A stretch of 64,000 bases of DNA from Mastigias papua (taxonomy: Eukaryota; Cnidaria; Scyphozoa; Rhizostomeae; Mastigiidae), in NCBI GenBank assembly GCA_964019165.1, contig OZ025278.1, positions 11,996,962-12,060,961 of the forward strand, written 5' to 3'. This document shows positions 29,401 through 37,255 of this stretch, piece by piece; positions within the stretch are counted from its first letter, which is position 1, and the number at the start of each line of letters is the position of its first letter. The notes under the pieces are model-generated. The model was not told the DNA's origin. It saw only the letters and a list, made by a program, of their open reading frames with translations, and ran no database searches. A program made the position numbers and the translations under genes.

Positions 29401-32400
29401 AATGTCTGAGTATTGCTAATGAATCATTTTTTGTGGTGCAGAAAAGGAAGCTTGCTCTGGAAGACATAAGCATGACTGCACTGAAGATTGTCCGCCGAAT
29501 GAACTTTCAAGCAACTGCCAGTCATGCGTGCTTTTTTCAACGTTAGCGAATCTTTCTCATTCTGCATGTTTTTTATCCTCACAGCCTCATTTTATTGAGA
29601 ATCTTAACGGGCACACATACGAGGTTGCAAGTATAGCTGTTAGCCCTGACGGTAAAGACGTGTTTAGTAGCAGCCTTGATTGCACTGTTAAGTGTTGGGA
29701 TCAAACTAAGGTACGTATTGCTACCCTTGTTAAGAGCATCTCGTTTCTGCTTTATTTAATTTTGCTTGGCCTGAAGAGTGCACGAGTATTGGTAATTAAC
29801 TGAGATAGTAGAATTTTGACAGTATTAATGGGCTGTTATACCATGCCTTCTGATTGAATTTGACCGAATGCAGACCATGCCTTATGGCAGAATCCCTTGT
29901 CGTGGGATGTTATATTCCACTGCAAGCATGGGAATTTTTCGATTTGTATAAAACTGCAATGAGTCGGGCTTGTTTTCGAACGTAATTACACAGCACTTTA
30001 TGATAAGTAATTTTTTAAATGCGATATTGCCGATGAGTTTAGATTCAATTATCTGTAATCAATTATTGCACGACATATTTTGCATACAATTACATTAGGT
30101 CACTTTAGGACATAATAAGCTGGCACCCAATTATTAAGCAGTATATAGCATCACATCAAAGCATTTTAGAAAGCATTACATGTCATCCCATTAGGCCCCG
30201 CGTTATTACGTTAGACTCATTGGTAGACATTACTTCACTGTAAAATATTCTTCATCGCACTATTTCATCTCACATTCAATACAATTATCCTGTATTTTAG
30301 TGCGTATTCTACTCATCAGTTTTCGTTTACTGTGTATGACATTTAATGAGGTAATCTCAAAATTTGACCGAAATCGCCTAAAATACGGCAGAAGTTTGAC
30401 AGAGATTTTTTGTGACAGTTTGAATCAAAGGATCCCCCTCACGCAACTGATGTAAACTGTGTGAAAATCTCTGAAAATGGAGAAATGGCCATTTCTACTG
30501 GAAGGTACAGTTTCACTTCTTAACACGATTTTCTTTCCTTCATTTGGTTCATATTTATAAAGACGCGATATATTGGTCATTTCATATATGAAAACTGCAA
30601 ATTTAGTTTTGTTAGCGTATTATGTATTTGTTTATTTGCTGTTTGGAATCGTACAGTGGAACCTCGATGCTTGAACAACTTTGAAGTCGAACAAATCTGA
30701 AGTCTTCCAAGAAATTCGAGGCAAATGTACCGTGGCGTTTGAACAACTTAACTATTGGAGTTCGAGCCGATTCAGCCGATCGAGAATGGAGTCACTCGCC
30801 TAATCTACTCTACGTAGGGCCGTCCATGAAGTACGCACGCTTTGAGGGCCCGTGGGCGGGTAATCCCAAAAGTGTACTCACGCGTACAGGGTGGGTGGGT
30901 TGGTCAAAAATGCGATGATTTTGAGAGTACGTACTTTATGGATGAGCCCATAGCCATCGTGAGTTTATCTCGAACACCGTATTGATTATTGTTTGTGCTT
31001 TTTGGGGTTTATTTACAGTCTTCCGCTATTTCAGCATCAATCGACTCTCGGTTATGTCTTATTTGAAATACTGTTTCAGTTCTCGAACAAATCGGTTTTC
31101 GACCCATGCTTTGGACGAATTGCGCTCGATAGCCGAGGTTCCAGTGCATTTTGGTGCGTAGATGGATCAGGGCATCAATTGACATTGTCACTACCGGAAC
31201 AATTCTCCAGTGGACCCTCTTCCTGGCCCAGTGAATATATTTGGCCACAAGCCAGTTTGTTACTGAATGTAGACGTAAGGGGCCTATTTGTTAGCTTCTC
31301 TTTAGACAAACAGACCGAACTAGGCTACAAATAGAACAAGTTCCTCTTATCGGCTTGGCCCATAAGTCAAGTTCATTTCGAAAGAGTGCATTCATTTTTC
31401 CCTATTTTCCAAAAATAGATTTATTCCGGTTGTTTCCTTCTTCATGATTTGGTTTCTATTCCATATTCCGTTCTCTTATCTATTTATATACCAGTTAGAA
31501 GGCAAGCTCCTATATATGAGAACCTGATTCAAGACATAAATTTCTTTGCCACTCCTAAACGGCTCTTATTTATTTCGCGTTTCTCTCGTGGTTTGAGTCA
31601 CTTTCACGTTAATATTTAAATTGTATTACTCACGAATGTCTTATCAGGAGTATTGTGTGTATTCGATATTAATAAAAATAACGTCAAATAGTCCTTACAC
31701 TTTATAACCATGATATCAATTGGTTGCACACGTGGATCTACGTAGAAATCTAAGTTATGTGATCTATTGATCTTCAGGGATGGTTTTGTGGCCGTGTGGG
31801 ATACTTCATCGTGTGAACTTACAGGGACATTCAAGGTAGATAAGCTTTGACTCATCTCACGAGCTGTCATATGACATATATTTGTTGTGATAGCTTTAAA
31901 TGCTAGGATAGGTGTCTCTTATACTGGAAACATGCTTCTGTACTTCGTGTTTAAGTCAGGAAGAAAATTTATCATTAGCATTTCCTTTCGATTAATTTAG
32001 AAGGTCGTTTTTTCACCTTCAGTGTTAACTTTAGAATTCTTAGATTTATCAGACTTACATTATGCAATTTGCCTGCAAGGATTTACTTCCGTTGTAAGTG
32101 CTTTTTTGCTTTCTATTTTTCACGTTTGTTTTATTTTTGCAGGCCAGTTTAAAGAGTATAGGCTGTGCGTGCTTTATTGAAAACGATACGATAGCAGTTG
32201 GTGATGATTTGGGCGTGGTTGCAGTTTGGAACTTGAACGGACGTCATATTGGCAGGTTCGATTTCTTTTAAGAATCATAAAGTTATGCCTAACAAACTGC
32301 AGGATACAGTCTCTCATTGTGTATTGATAGAAAACATTACAGGTTGTAGACAGGGCTGCAGGGGCGCAAGGGCTGAGCATCCTTCTTTTTCTCGAAGATA

Positions 32401-32587
32401 GTCTGAGTCCCCTTCCCTTTGTCTGGGTAGCATCAGCTTATAAATCAAAGGGAATGGGGGTCGTAGAAGAATCAGATTTAAACTGTTCTCCCTGTTTTTT
32501 GTTCCATAGATCATTTGTCCACAACTTTTCAATAGGATATACTTTCTAATTTTGAAGAACTGTGAAGGGTATGGCCTCATCAATCAG

Positions 32588-32643
<56 letters not shown>

Positions 32644-35600
32644 CAATTGAATAGTTTATGAATAATTCCATCAGTCATTAAGTGATTCCCCAATCAATTA
32701 TTCGTTAGGGAGTCATATATTTCCCACATCAGTTACAGTTTGTAGGTATTTTTGAAAGTTTTATATGAGTTTGAAATGTGTGATTTACAAAGTTACATAA
32801 ACTTTTGTCCGTTAAAAAGAAATGAATCTACGCTGAATTTTTAATTTACAGAGTTAACCTCAATTCAACATCAAAATCACCAGTAACAGCTATGGCGCGA
32901 AAAGGGAATGTTCTGGCCTGTTCAACATACTCAGAGTGTTTTGTTGTTTATGTTGATGATGATAAACCAAACAAGTGGGTAAAAGGTTGCTTCAATGTAT
33001 CTGAAAGGTAAATATCAACAACATAGTACAAGTTTAACTGTTATTGTAGTTAATTCTCTACAGTATATTTTGCCTGGCTCGTCACTGTATCGAATGACAT
33101 GTGATTGCTTAAACTCAACAGTTTCTTTGTAGGTCCTTGTCAACTATGTATTGCAGTATACTGATTGGAATTCCTCATTACTGCCTTATTCTGTGCTGTA
33201 CTATGTTCTAATGTGCTGCACTCTGTTGTACCGTGTGGTAGTATGTTGTACCGTGTTGTAATATTTTGTACTGTGTTGCACTTTACCTGCATTTTGTTTA
33301 TTTTACCACACCAGCCTATGTTGCAGTTCTTTGTATCATGTTTTCTGACGTATTTATTTATGCTCTGCTATACGCTATAGTGATAATGTGTCCAGTGGCA
33401 TGCTGCTCGGTGTTTATTGTGTTTCAGTTTTTACATATTACTGTGTTGCATTTTTCATTTCATTTCTATTCGGTCACTTGCAATTGTTATCGAAAATACT
33501 TGGAACACCACATGTCTCTGCGATTAAACTGCAATATGTCCACTTAGAACATATTATTGTGAATGTGAACAAATCCCGCCCCCCCCCCAACAATGTTGGG
33601 TTTTGTAGTCAGCACATTGCAGCACTGTAAAACGAACGACTTGTAGAAGATACCAGTGCTACATGACAGTGACACAACATTGTACAGGGGAGAAGACAAG
33701 CTAGATAAGGGCAGAGGACAAGCTAGATACGGGCAGAGGACAAGTTAGATAAGGGCAGAGGACAAGCTAGATAAGGTCAGAGGACAAGTTAGATAAGGGC
33801 AGAGGACAAGTTAGATAAGGGCAGAGGACAAGCTAGATAAGGTCAGAGAACAAGCTAGATAAGGGCAGAGGACAAGTTAGATAAGGGCAGAGGACAGGCT
33901 AGATAAGGGGCAGTATGAGAAATGTGCAAAATACTCTAACTAATTTTGCACGGATTGTAGTTCTACAGTTGAAATATCCAAACTCATTTTATCACAGTGA
34001 CTCACCGAATTCTTGGTTTTTGGATTTGGATATTACAGATGATCATAAATCCGTTGTTGCATCATACACAGATGGCTTAGTACAAGTTTTGGATATTTCT
34101 TCAAATGTAGGTCTTATCATAATGATATTTTGGGCAAAGCCCTTTACGAATTTTGAATGTAAATAGTACACAATGCACATGATTTCTTTCAGTCTTTGGC
34201 GGAATTGCTTCTATGTTGTGTAACTCTCTACCGGCTTTGCTATTTGTTGTTTTGTTGGAGGACAGATCGCCTATCAGAGAATTCCAGTTGCCTTCTTCCT
34301 GCTTTCAAAAAAGCTGTACTGATTGAATCTCAAATCCTTAGGGTCTCAGTATTAGCAGTAAAGATCGCAGTGTACTTTGACGGTTCTATTTTTGCTTGAT
34401 GGTCGATTATGTTACACACTGATCAAGAGCTAGAAATTTCTGTAAATATGGTCCTTCTTCTGAGGACTCTATGAAGCACTATTCCTTGCACTTTTGAGCA
34501 GGAAACAATTCAAGTATAACCTGGCATTCCAGATTTTTTGAAGAAGTTTATTTTTCTAATAGGAGAAGAAAGGCAGTTCATGGAAGTCTACAATAAAGGT
34601 AATCTCAGTTGTGTCTCCTTCCATGAGAATCAACAACGTTTATAAAAGTGATCTGTTTACTTGCGGAATCAAAAGGATGGTATTTCCTTGTTTGTGGATT
34701 TGGCATGTAAAATTGTCATTGTCACTGAAATGCACTGAAAGTTCTTGCTCTGTTAGCTTATAGATAATGTCGACCTTTGTTATTCAATTCGTAAAATATT
34801 TCATTTGTAGGTTCAACCTTCCAAGTGCTATGACTTCACCCTCTCACAGGAAAACTGTGGCATAGACCAGGCTGTTCTCAGTGAAACACAAGACAATACG
34901 GTGACTATTTTTGGAGTCAAATTCGTGAATTATGCCAACGAAAACTACATCGTTGCATTTGCATATAGTGGATATTTAGAGATCATCAAAAGAGGAAAGG
35001 GCGATCACAGAATAAAAGCGTTCAAGGTAAACGTGATTATAATGTATTCCCATGTATACTTCCAGTGGTGTAACCGACATAGGTTTGGAGTTAACGCAAC
35101 GCCTAAAGGCTTCCAAGACCTTGACGTCCCCATGGGGCCCCTTGGAAGTTTTCAAGGGACAATTTGTACAGTATTTGAAGTGAAAAGTGATTTAGCAAGT
35201 CAGTATTCCACAGTTATCAGGATGTTTTATGTTTCCTGTCCCTTAGTGATGATATGTAAATTTTTGTGTAGATTTGGAGAGTAAGTTTAACCTTGAAAGG
35301 ACTCCAAGCAACATATTTCTAAGGGTCTAAACCGATTCCTCACACTATTCCATATACCACAGTTGAAGGATATTTTTCCATAAATCGTTTACATGGTGGC
35401 ATTGCTAGACGTGACGCAAAGTTCTCAGGCGCCCGGGAGTAGCCTCCCGCGAAAATTAATGGAAACCCGTTATTACAGTAACCATCCGATTACCGTTATT
35501 ACAGTAACCATCCGATTACTTTTTGCATCCTTCTCTATAATAGGCTCATGATGTGGCAATATTAGCCCTGGCCGTAACCAATGGACTATTGATAACGGCA

Positions 35601-35967
35601 TCAGTAGATACAACAGTGAAAATATGGGATTGGACATCAATGGAAACATCAGACAAAAATCTGAAACAGGTATGCTAGTTGTCACTGTCTATACTGCCAT
35701 CATGTTATAAGCCTTTCAAAAAGGAGGAGTACTCCGTACGAATACTTATTTGCTTTATAATTCTGTTTTGTTCTTTCTATCTTTCCTTACACATAATGCA
35801 TAATAAAGCAATATCTTATTGATTTTTTCGAATTTTTCTCGCAGGTCGGCTTATTCTTTTGTCGTGGCCCAGTTTCTACTCTTGATGCCAAGTTTGTTGA
35901 CAATAGATGCTTGATTTTAGCCGGAGATAGTACAGGAAATGTTGAGATCCTTCATTTCTTTAAGTAA
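594..35967 (+). CDS. TEP1: TEP1-like protein, 3' part (44 exons; DUF4062, NACHT, WD40)
   Basis: Likely orthologue of telomerase protein component 1, the vault- and telomerase-associated protein that binds RNA through a TROVE domain (TROVE is upstream of this window). I traced 44 exons with GT-AG borders. Their summed length is 5499 nt, a multiple of three, and every junction phase agrees, giving 1832 residues and a stop at 35965-35967. Domain order is vWA tail (1-99), DUF4062 (about 129-341), NACHT (342-568), helical linker (569-882), WD40 array (883-1832). TEP1 signatures rather than those of other NACHT-WD40 proteins include YPCRWGG, FNNQ after the NACHT, WLNKPGKPSP before the first WD40 repeat and CHRDWVT inside the array, all recalled from the human protein. 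No frame-breaking change was seen. The alternative is another STAND NTPase of the NWD1 or NPHP3 type; the late signatures argue against it. Confidence 0.88.
828..940. repeat. (GT)n microsatellite
   Basis: About 110 bases of almost pure GT dinucleotide, with degenerate GT-rich sequence continuing to about 1000. It produces cysteine/valine-repeat open frames in all three forward frames that are not genes. It lies in the first TEP1 intron of the window. Confidence 0.97.
1247..1372. repeat. Left iterated inverted arm of the foldback element
   Basis: After a 20-bp outer tip the arm is about ten copies of CCTGAAACGA, with GCTGAAACCA and GCTGCAAACGA variants. It pairs with 4494-4611. The order of variants differs between the arms beyond the outer 53 bp, as expected if unit copies turn over independently. 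Confidence 0.85.
1490..1710 (-). pseudogene. Decayed coding segment inside the foldback element, copy 1
   Basis: On the minus strand an open frame reads WVHDRHGMFGIMSG, then SDTNKLVWLFVSCAKNC and LLQSLTHLVNTVN. A clearly related but diverged copy lies inverted at 3060-3290, reading WVHDQ, then VTDKLVVLFASCLEHC and LQSLIHLFNIVS after one frame change. Similarity at protein level between two diverged copies suggests both derive from an ancestral element-encoded protein. I do not recognise the family. Both copies are too short to be functional. Confidence 0.5.
3060..3290 (+). pseudogene. Decayed coding segment inside the foldback element, copy 2 (inverted)
   Basis: Plus-strand counterpart of 1490-1710. 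The shared core runs from GGGTTCATGACC through GTTTGATTCACCTT. Upstream residues (VVTKVFPYIHYYSSWVHD) also resemble the copy 1 reading (VEVIHAWENRIIDAVWVHD), so similarity extends to about 3000. The reading frame shifts near 3090, consistent with a dead fragment. Confidence 0.5.
4494..4611. repeat. Right iterated inverted arm of the foldback element
   Basis: Reads as TCGTTTCAGG-type units on the plus strand, the reverse complement of the left arm, and ends in CTTTTATCAATTACG at the right target duplication. The open frame at 4287-4619 that crosses it is a by-product of the repeat. Confidence 0.85.
5645..9665 (+). CDS. TEP1: TEP1 exons: DUF4062 module
   Basis: Exons 5645-5895, 7599-7841, 8983-9093 and 9545-9665. 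The first carries VRVFISSTFRDMHGERDLL and later DLRWGITEDQ. The second carries VEICLSEVLRSDIFIGILGG and RYGWIP. The third is charged (KEKLEDLKERVKK), and the fourth carries NYPCRWGGVVDGKP. This is the DUF4062 motif order of TEP1, NPHP3 and NWD1 proteins, where the module sits directly before the NTPase. The fourth exon matches the human TEP1 YPCEWGG segment as I recall it. The 8983 exon must stop at 9093 (donor GTAAGG), because reading past that donor gives a stop. Confidence 0.88.
7916..8104. mobile_element. Short TIR element (MITE), about 190 bp
   Basis: The left end CCGTATTTTCTC and the right end GAGAAAATAC are inverted, and both lead into GCCC-rich inner sequence (ATAGATGCCC on the left, GGGGCGTTAATTGG on the right). 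ATTA is present directly outside both ends and may be or include the target duplication. It lies in the intron after the second DUF4062 exon. No coding capacity. Confidence 0.6.
8110..8745. repeat. AT-rich low-complexity tract (TTATA/TATTA repeats)
   Basis: Long runs of TTATA and related pentamers, densest at 8465-8660, lie in a TEP1 intron. They create several tyrosine/isoleucine-rich open frames of 60-150 codons that have no other coding character. Confidence 0.9.
9797..12965 (+). CDS. TEP1: TEP1 exons: NACHT NTPase domain
   Basis: Exons 9797-9982, 10680-10840, 11299-11449 and 12783-12965. The Walker A loop is ISGKTGCGKTSFM (about residues 391-403) at the end of the first exon. The third exon holds the Walker B-like strand ILIFMDGMD (479-487). 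The fourth has the sensor-region strand VMFVISCN and ends ESAFNNQ, as in TEP1. The invariant lysine and threonine of the P-loop and the Walker B aspartates are present, so nucleotide binding is probably retained. This domain type drives ATP- or GTP-dependent oligomerisation in STAND proteins. I infer, and do not see, the same role here. Confidence 0.88.
11700..11842. repeat. Inverted repeat pair, possible small MITE
   Basis: AACTATTTCAAGGGG at 11700-11714 is perfectly inverted at 11828-11842, enclosing about 113 bp of A-rich sequence. It lies in the 1.3-kb intron before the last NACHT exon. There is no clear target duplication, so it may be a degraded element or a chance hairpin. Nothing else was seen in this intron. 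Confidence 0.4.
12997..13319. mobile_element. MITE family B, copy 1
   Basis: The ends are inverted: CACCGTAAATCC on the left and GGATTTACGG on the right, each flanked by TA. Both sides carry C-rich repeats of the type CCCCCTCGAATAAGCCC. A homologous copy lies at 17056-17374. Size and TA flanks suit a Tc1/mariner-type MITE. No coding capacity. Confidence 0.7.
13717..18722 (+). CDS. TEP1: TEP1 exons: post-NACHT helical region
   Basis: Exons 13717-13809, 14659-14791, 15731-15920, 16520-16572, 16869-16880 (12-nt microexon, tentative), 16944-17023, 17652-17766, 18003-18067, 18204-18247 and 18566-18722. Predicted protein is about 314 residues, mostly helical: KLLVSKREANLPIFLKFACE, then LAQTVPLLLQSVATRLESDH, then KRSDAKALSEIIYHM, then the conserved IKWLNKPGKPSP just before the first WD40 repeat. 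The 16520 exon must end at 16572 (donor GTACTG) if the microexon is used; its other donor (GTACGT, exon end 16568) leaves the wrong phase. In human TEP1 the same stretch links the NTPase to the propellers. Confidence 0.78.
14932..15270. mobile_element. MITE family A, copy 1
   Basis: A 339-bp element with imperfect inverted ends (GGGGTAATCCATAAAGTACG on the left; the right end inverted reads GGGGCCGTCCAGAAAGTACC). Its inner CCCACCCACC blocks lie next to GAGTACGCT motifs. It is nearly identical to 21841-22180, including a 50-bp stretch that matches exactly by eye. It lies in the intron before the 15731 exon. Small open frames on both strands are by-products. Confidence 0.85.
15330..15500. repeat. 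CAT/CAC trinucleotide-rich simple repeat
   Basis: Imperfect CAT, CAC and ACC triplet runs lie directly after MITE family A copy 1, in the same TEP1 intron. The histidine-rich forward frame and aspartate/glycine-rich reverse frame are products of the triplets. Confidence 0.9.
17056..17374. mobile_element. MITE family B, copy 2
   Basis: Homologous along its length to 12997-13319 but more diverged. Shared marks are AATAAGC-CCCCCTCGAATAAG, GATGCTGAAGACT, TATGACATGTGTCAAATAAT and the closing C-rich block before AGGATGTACA. The ends are eroded, so limits are approximate. It lies in the intron between the 16944 and 17652 TEP1 exons. Confidence 0.65.
18290..18450 (+). repeat. Possible SINE 3' end with (CAA)n tail
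   Basis: A segment ending in ATCAACAACAACAACAACAT resembles the tail of the SINE at 42216-42460, which also ends in an AAC run. No tRNA-like head is clear here. It lies in the intron before the 18566 TEP1 exon. Confidence 0.35.
19089..25536 (+). CDS. TEP1: TEP1 exons: WD40 array, first half
   Basis: Exons 19089-19184, 19557-19681, 20111-20260, 20601-20709, 21113-21232, 21426-21524, 22239-22502, 23408-23559, 24274-24373 and 25429-25536. Typical WD40 landmarks recur: ISPNNSTIACGTQDGIVRLF, GHANSVTSC with LSVWDVSGG, GHESSIRAVTFSPSGHHIV, GHNEPVRCV with IMLWDAM, and GHVTCLDFSPCDTRLASGS with SLIIWDVV. The CHRDWVT motif in the last exon also occurs in human TEP1 as I remember it. Many exons correspond to a single propeller blade. 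Such propellers usually serve as protein-docking platforms. Confidence 0.88.
19215..19375. repeat. CT-rich simple repeat
   Basis: Polypyrimidine tract of CTCTCTCCCTCCCTTCCT-like units in the intron after the first WD40 exon. The serine/proline/leucine-rich open frames over it are artefacts. Confidence 0.93.
21841..22180. mobile_element. MITE family A, copy 2
   Basis: A 340-bp element nearly identical to 14932-15270 in the same orientation. The left end is GGGCTCATCCATAAAGTACG and the right end is GTACTTTCTTGACGGCCCC. It lies in the intron before the 22239 TEP1 exon, about 6.6 kb from copy 1. Confidence 0.85.
24712..24969. mobile_element. hAT-type MITE with 8-bp target duplication
   Basis: Begins CAGTGGTTCCCACACGG and ends AAAAGTTTGAGAACAATTG, the CAGTGGTTCTCAAAC-type ends typical of Charlie-like hAT elements. 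It is flanked by ATATAGAT on the left (24704-24711) and ATATGGAT on the right (24970-24977), an 8-bp duplication with one mismatch, as expected for hAT insertion. It contains repeated TTTAGGGGACC motifs. Non-coding; in a TEP1 intron. Confidence 0.8.
26333..26517. repeat. Minisatellite, 19-bp unit
   Basis: About nine copies of GAACTGGGCTCTTTGAAAG and its CTTGGAAAG variant, in the TEP1 intron before the 26993 exon. The unit alternates between the two variants over part of its length. Open frames on both strands (80 and 128 codons) arise from the repeat. Confidence 0.92.
26993..35967 (+). CDS. TEP1: TEP1 exons: WD40 array, second half, and C-terminus
   Basis: Exons 26993-27100, 27639-27764, 28811-28957, 29585-29710, 30419-30504, 31778-31835, 32143-32255, 32852-33007, 33998-34106, 34563-34598 (36 nt), 34811-35026, 35544-35669 and 35845-35967 (stop TAA). 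Landmarks include TLKLWDTKTGSEKY, GHTYEVASIAVSPDGKDVF, TGRDGFVAVWDTSS, GLLITASVDTTVKIWDW and the final GLFFCRGPVSTL with AGDSTGNVEILHFFK. The last matches the GDVQGNVYFLNWE ending of human TEP1 in position and pattern. The join of 28957 to 29585 gives a spacing equal to the human one; a possible extra exon at 29442 is discussed separately. The donor at 32256 (GTTCGA) is weak but phase-consistent. Confidence 0.85.
27822..28195. repeat. (TGAG)n tetranucleotide array
   Basis: About 370 bp of TGAG repeats with TAGG, TAAG and TGAA variants follow shortly after the TEP1 exon 27639-27764. The 157-codon minus-strand frame of THSL repeats is an artefact. Confidence 0.95.
29011..29307 (+). mobile_element. 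Probable tRNA-derived SINE
   Basis: Contains an A-box-like GTGGTTAGGTCC and, about 30 bp on, a B-box-like TTTGTGGTCCGATGCG. A GC-rich body of about 200 bp follows, unlike the surrounding intron, with a closing GTTGTTGTTG run. It lies in the TEP1 intron between 28957 and 29585. No target duplication was found with confidence. Confidence 0.45.
29442..29522 (+). other. Possible extra or alternative TEP1 exon
   Basis: A good acceptor (TTTTTTGTGGTGCAG) is followed by an open frame KRKLALEDISMTALKIVRRM in the correct phase. No standard donor in the right phase ends it; the best is a weak GTCCGC after ALKI. Omitting it gives KPFL joined to PHFIENLNGH, the same spacing as human TEP1. I therefore left it out of the main model. 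Confidence 0.3.
30652..30816 (+). mobile_element. Pogo/Tigger-like left end, interrupted by MITE family A copy 3
   Basis: Begins TACAGTGGAACCTCGATGCT and continues with GAACAACTT and GTCGAACAAATCTGAAGT, a typical Tigger-type terminus preceded by TA. The expected inverted right end was not found. MITE family A copy 3 abuts it at 30817, so the element may be truncated by that insertion. Confidence 0.5.
30817..30949. mobile_element. MITE family A, copy 3 (inverted, internally deleted)
   Basis: Starts GGGCCGTCCATGAAGTACGC and ends GTACTTTATGGATGAGCCC. The inverted ends and the CCCACCCACC / GTACTCAC blocks match copies 1 and 2 in reverse orientation. About 200 bp of the middle is missing, leaving 133 bp, a typical deletion derivative. 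It lies in the TEP1 intron between 30504 and 31778. Confidence 0.75.
31035..31274 (+). other. Exon-like open segment in a TEP1 intron, not in the gene model
   Basis: An 80-codon open segment lies between two usable acceptors (after 31034 or 31079) and a good donor (GAC then GTAAGG at 31275). It reads SVFDPCFGRIALDS and later WPSEYIWPQASLLLNVD. The segment is phase 0 on both sides, but the flanking TEP1 exons are joined in phase 2. Inclusion would put a stop into the message about 25 codons on. It is a poison-exon candidate or a fossil of another gene. Confidence 0.35.
32581..32643. repeat. (CAAT)n microsatellite
   Basis: About fifteen copies of CAAT in the TEP1 intron between 32255 and 32852. 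Confidence 0.95.
33695..33910. repeat. Minisatellite, 22-bp unit
   Basis: About ten copies of GACAAGCTAGATAAGGGCAG plus AG, with AGTTAG and GGTCAG variants. It lies just before the acceptor of the 33998 TEP1 exon. Upstream, 33170-33300 holds a looser run of GTGTTGTACC-like units. No coding function. Confidence 0.9.
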
Positions 35968-36627
35968 AATCAGATTCATAAAACATAATATTTGTTTGCT
36001 ATTTTTGGGCAAGTAGTTAGCACTACTGATTTAGCTGCACAAGACACTGATTAAGAGAAACATGACTTTTTACCAAATAATATGGTGTATTTTTTATCTT
36101 TGACTGAAGCAAATTTTTTTGTTGAGTAGAACTAGGGAAATCTTGTCGCTCTTCTTACTACCGTCGGTGATATTGAGATACTAACATATCAATTATTGAT
36201 GAAATGATATTGTAGTATGTGGGCCTCTGTTGATTAGATTGTAGTTAGCAACGAGTATAACATAGTAAATAGGCATATATGTAGAGTTGTAGATCCTCAA
36301 GAGAACTGATTCATCACATACACGTATTTGTTTAATGAGGAGCCTGGCAGAAGGCCTAGTCCTAAGGTTCCTTATATTTGTACCTCTTGACCACAAATTA
36401 GTACTTGAAGTTCCTAAATAGTTCCTGACTGTTAACTACTCATTTTGTGCTGTAACAATTGCAAGCGGTCAGTTTTAGGACAGGAGACTTTGGACACTGC
36501 CAATCTCAGTGGAAACTCGCCTACGAAGACACAATTTATGCGAAATTGAATTCTTAATTCTCGATTGTTTGCAGTGATAGGTATAGTCAAAATTGAAAGC
36601 TCTTTCGGGATTTCTTTTTTCTTTAGC

Positions 36628-36633
36628 AATAAA
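36628..36633 (+). terminator. Candidate TEP1 polyadenylation signal
   Basis: AATAAA lies about 660 bp after the TEP1 stop and before the opposite-strand 3' end. The 35968-36627 stretch shows no gene. It contains sequence related to the dispersed TTCTTATAAA repeat family found again near 57.8 and 61.2 kb. Confidence 0.4.
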
Positions 36634-36886
36634 AGTTTCTTAATATTCTGGCCTGCTACATGTAGGTTTCTTATAAAACGGTTTCTTATAGAAAACCACG
36701 TGTGTGGTAACAGTTAGCATCTCACTGATGAATGTGAGTCACTGTCGGGCGGGGCAGGGAAGTTCATAATGGCTACCATACAGAAATCTAATGTTATAAT
36801 TTGTTGTTGTTTTTAATAGAATGCACTCTTGAACTTGATATTAATTGGATTTATTAGTATAGATGTGTATCATGATCACTATCAAA

Positions 36887-36892
36887 TTTATT
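36887..36892 (-). terminator. Candidate polyadenylation signal of the CUB/LDLa gene
   Basis: TTTATT on the plus strand reads AATAAA on the minus strand, about 365 bp past the stop; a second copy lies at 36850-36855. The convergent TEP1 signal at 36628 is within 260 bp, so the two transcripts end close together or slightly overlap. Confidence 0.4.
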
Positions 36893-37255
36893 CATGAAAT
36901 CGTCCATGTATTCTCAGATGTTTATGTCTTAAAATCTGTAATTGATTCACGTGCTCTTGAAGGGAATTACTGTTTTACATAACATTCATATCCATCCTCT
37001 TTTCGATAGGATTTCCCGCGTTTGCCAAAGTTGTGTTGTATCTTACTCAGGTAGTTTGGTTCAGGTCTCGCTATGTTGATGACTCTACTTAACTTGCAAA
37101 GACTTCTACTACAAAATTTCAAACAGGTCCTTACTTTCTTAAGCATTTTCCTCAACCAGAAAATAGATTCTGATCGGAGTACTGCTATTTGAAGCCCTAG
37201 TGAACCATGACGGATGCTAAACACTTCGTGCGAAACAATACCTAAGAAATATATA

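Noticed and set aside
33695..33910. CRISPR-like look of regularly spaced repeats
   Set aside because: The units are directly adjacent with no variable spacers, and the DNA is animal. It is a minisatellite. The same applies to 1264-1372.
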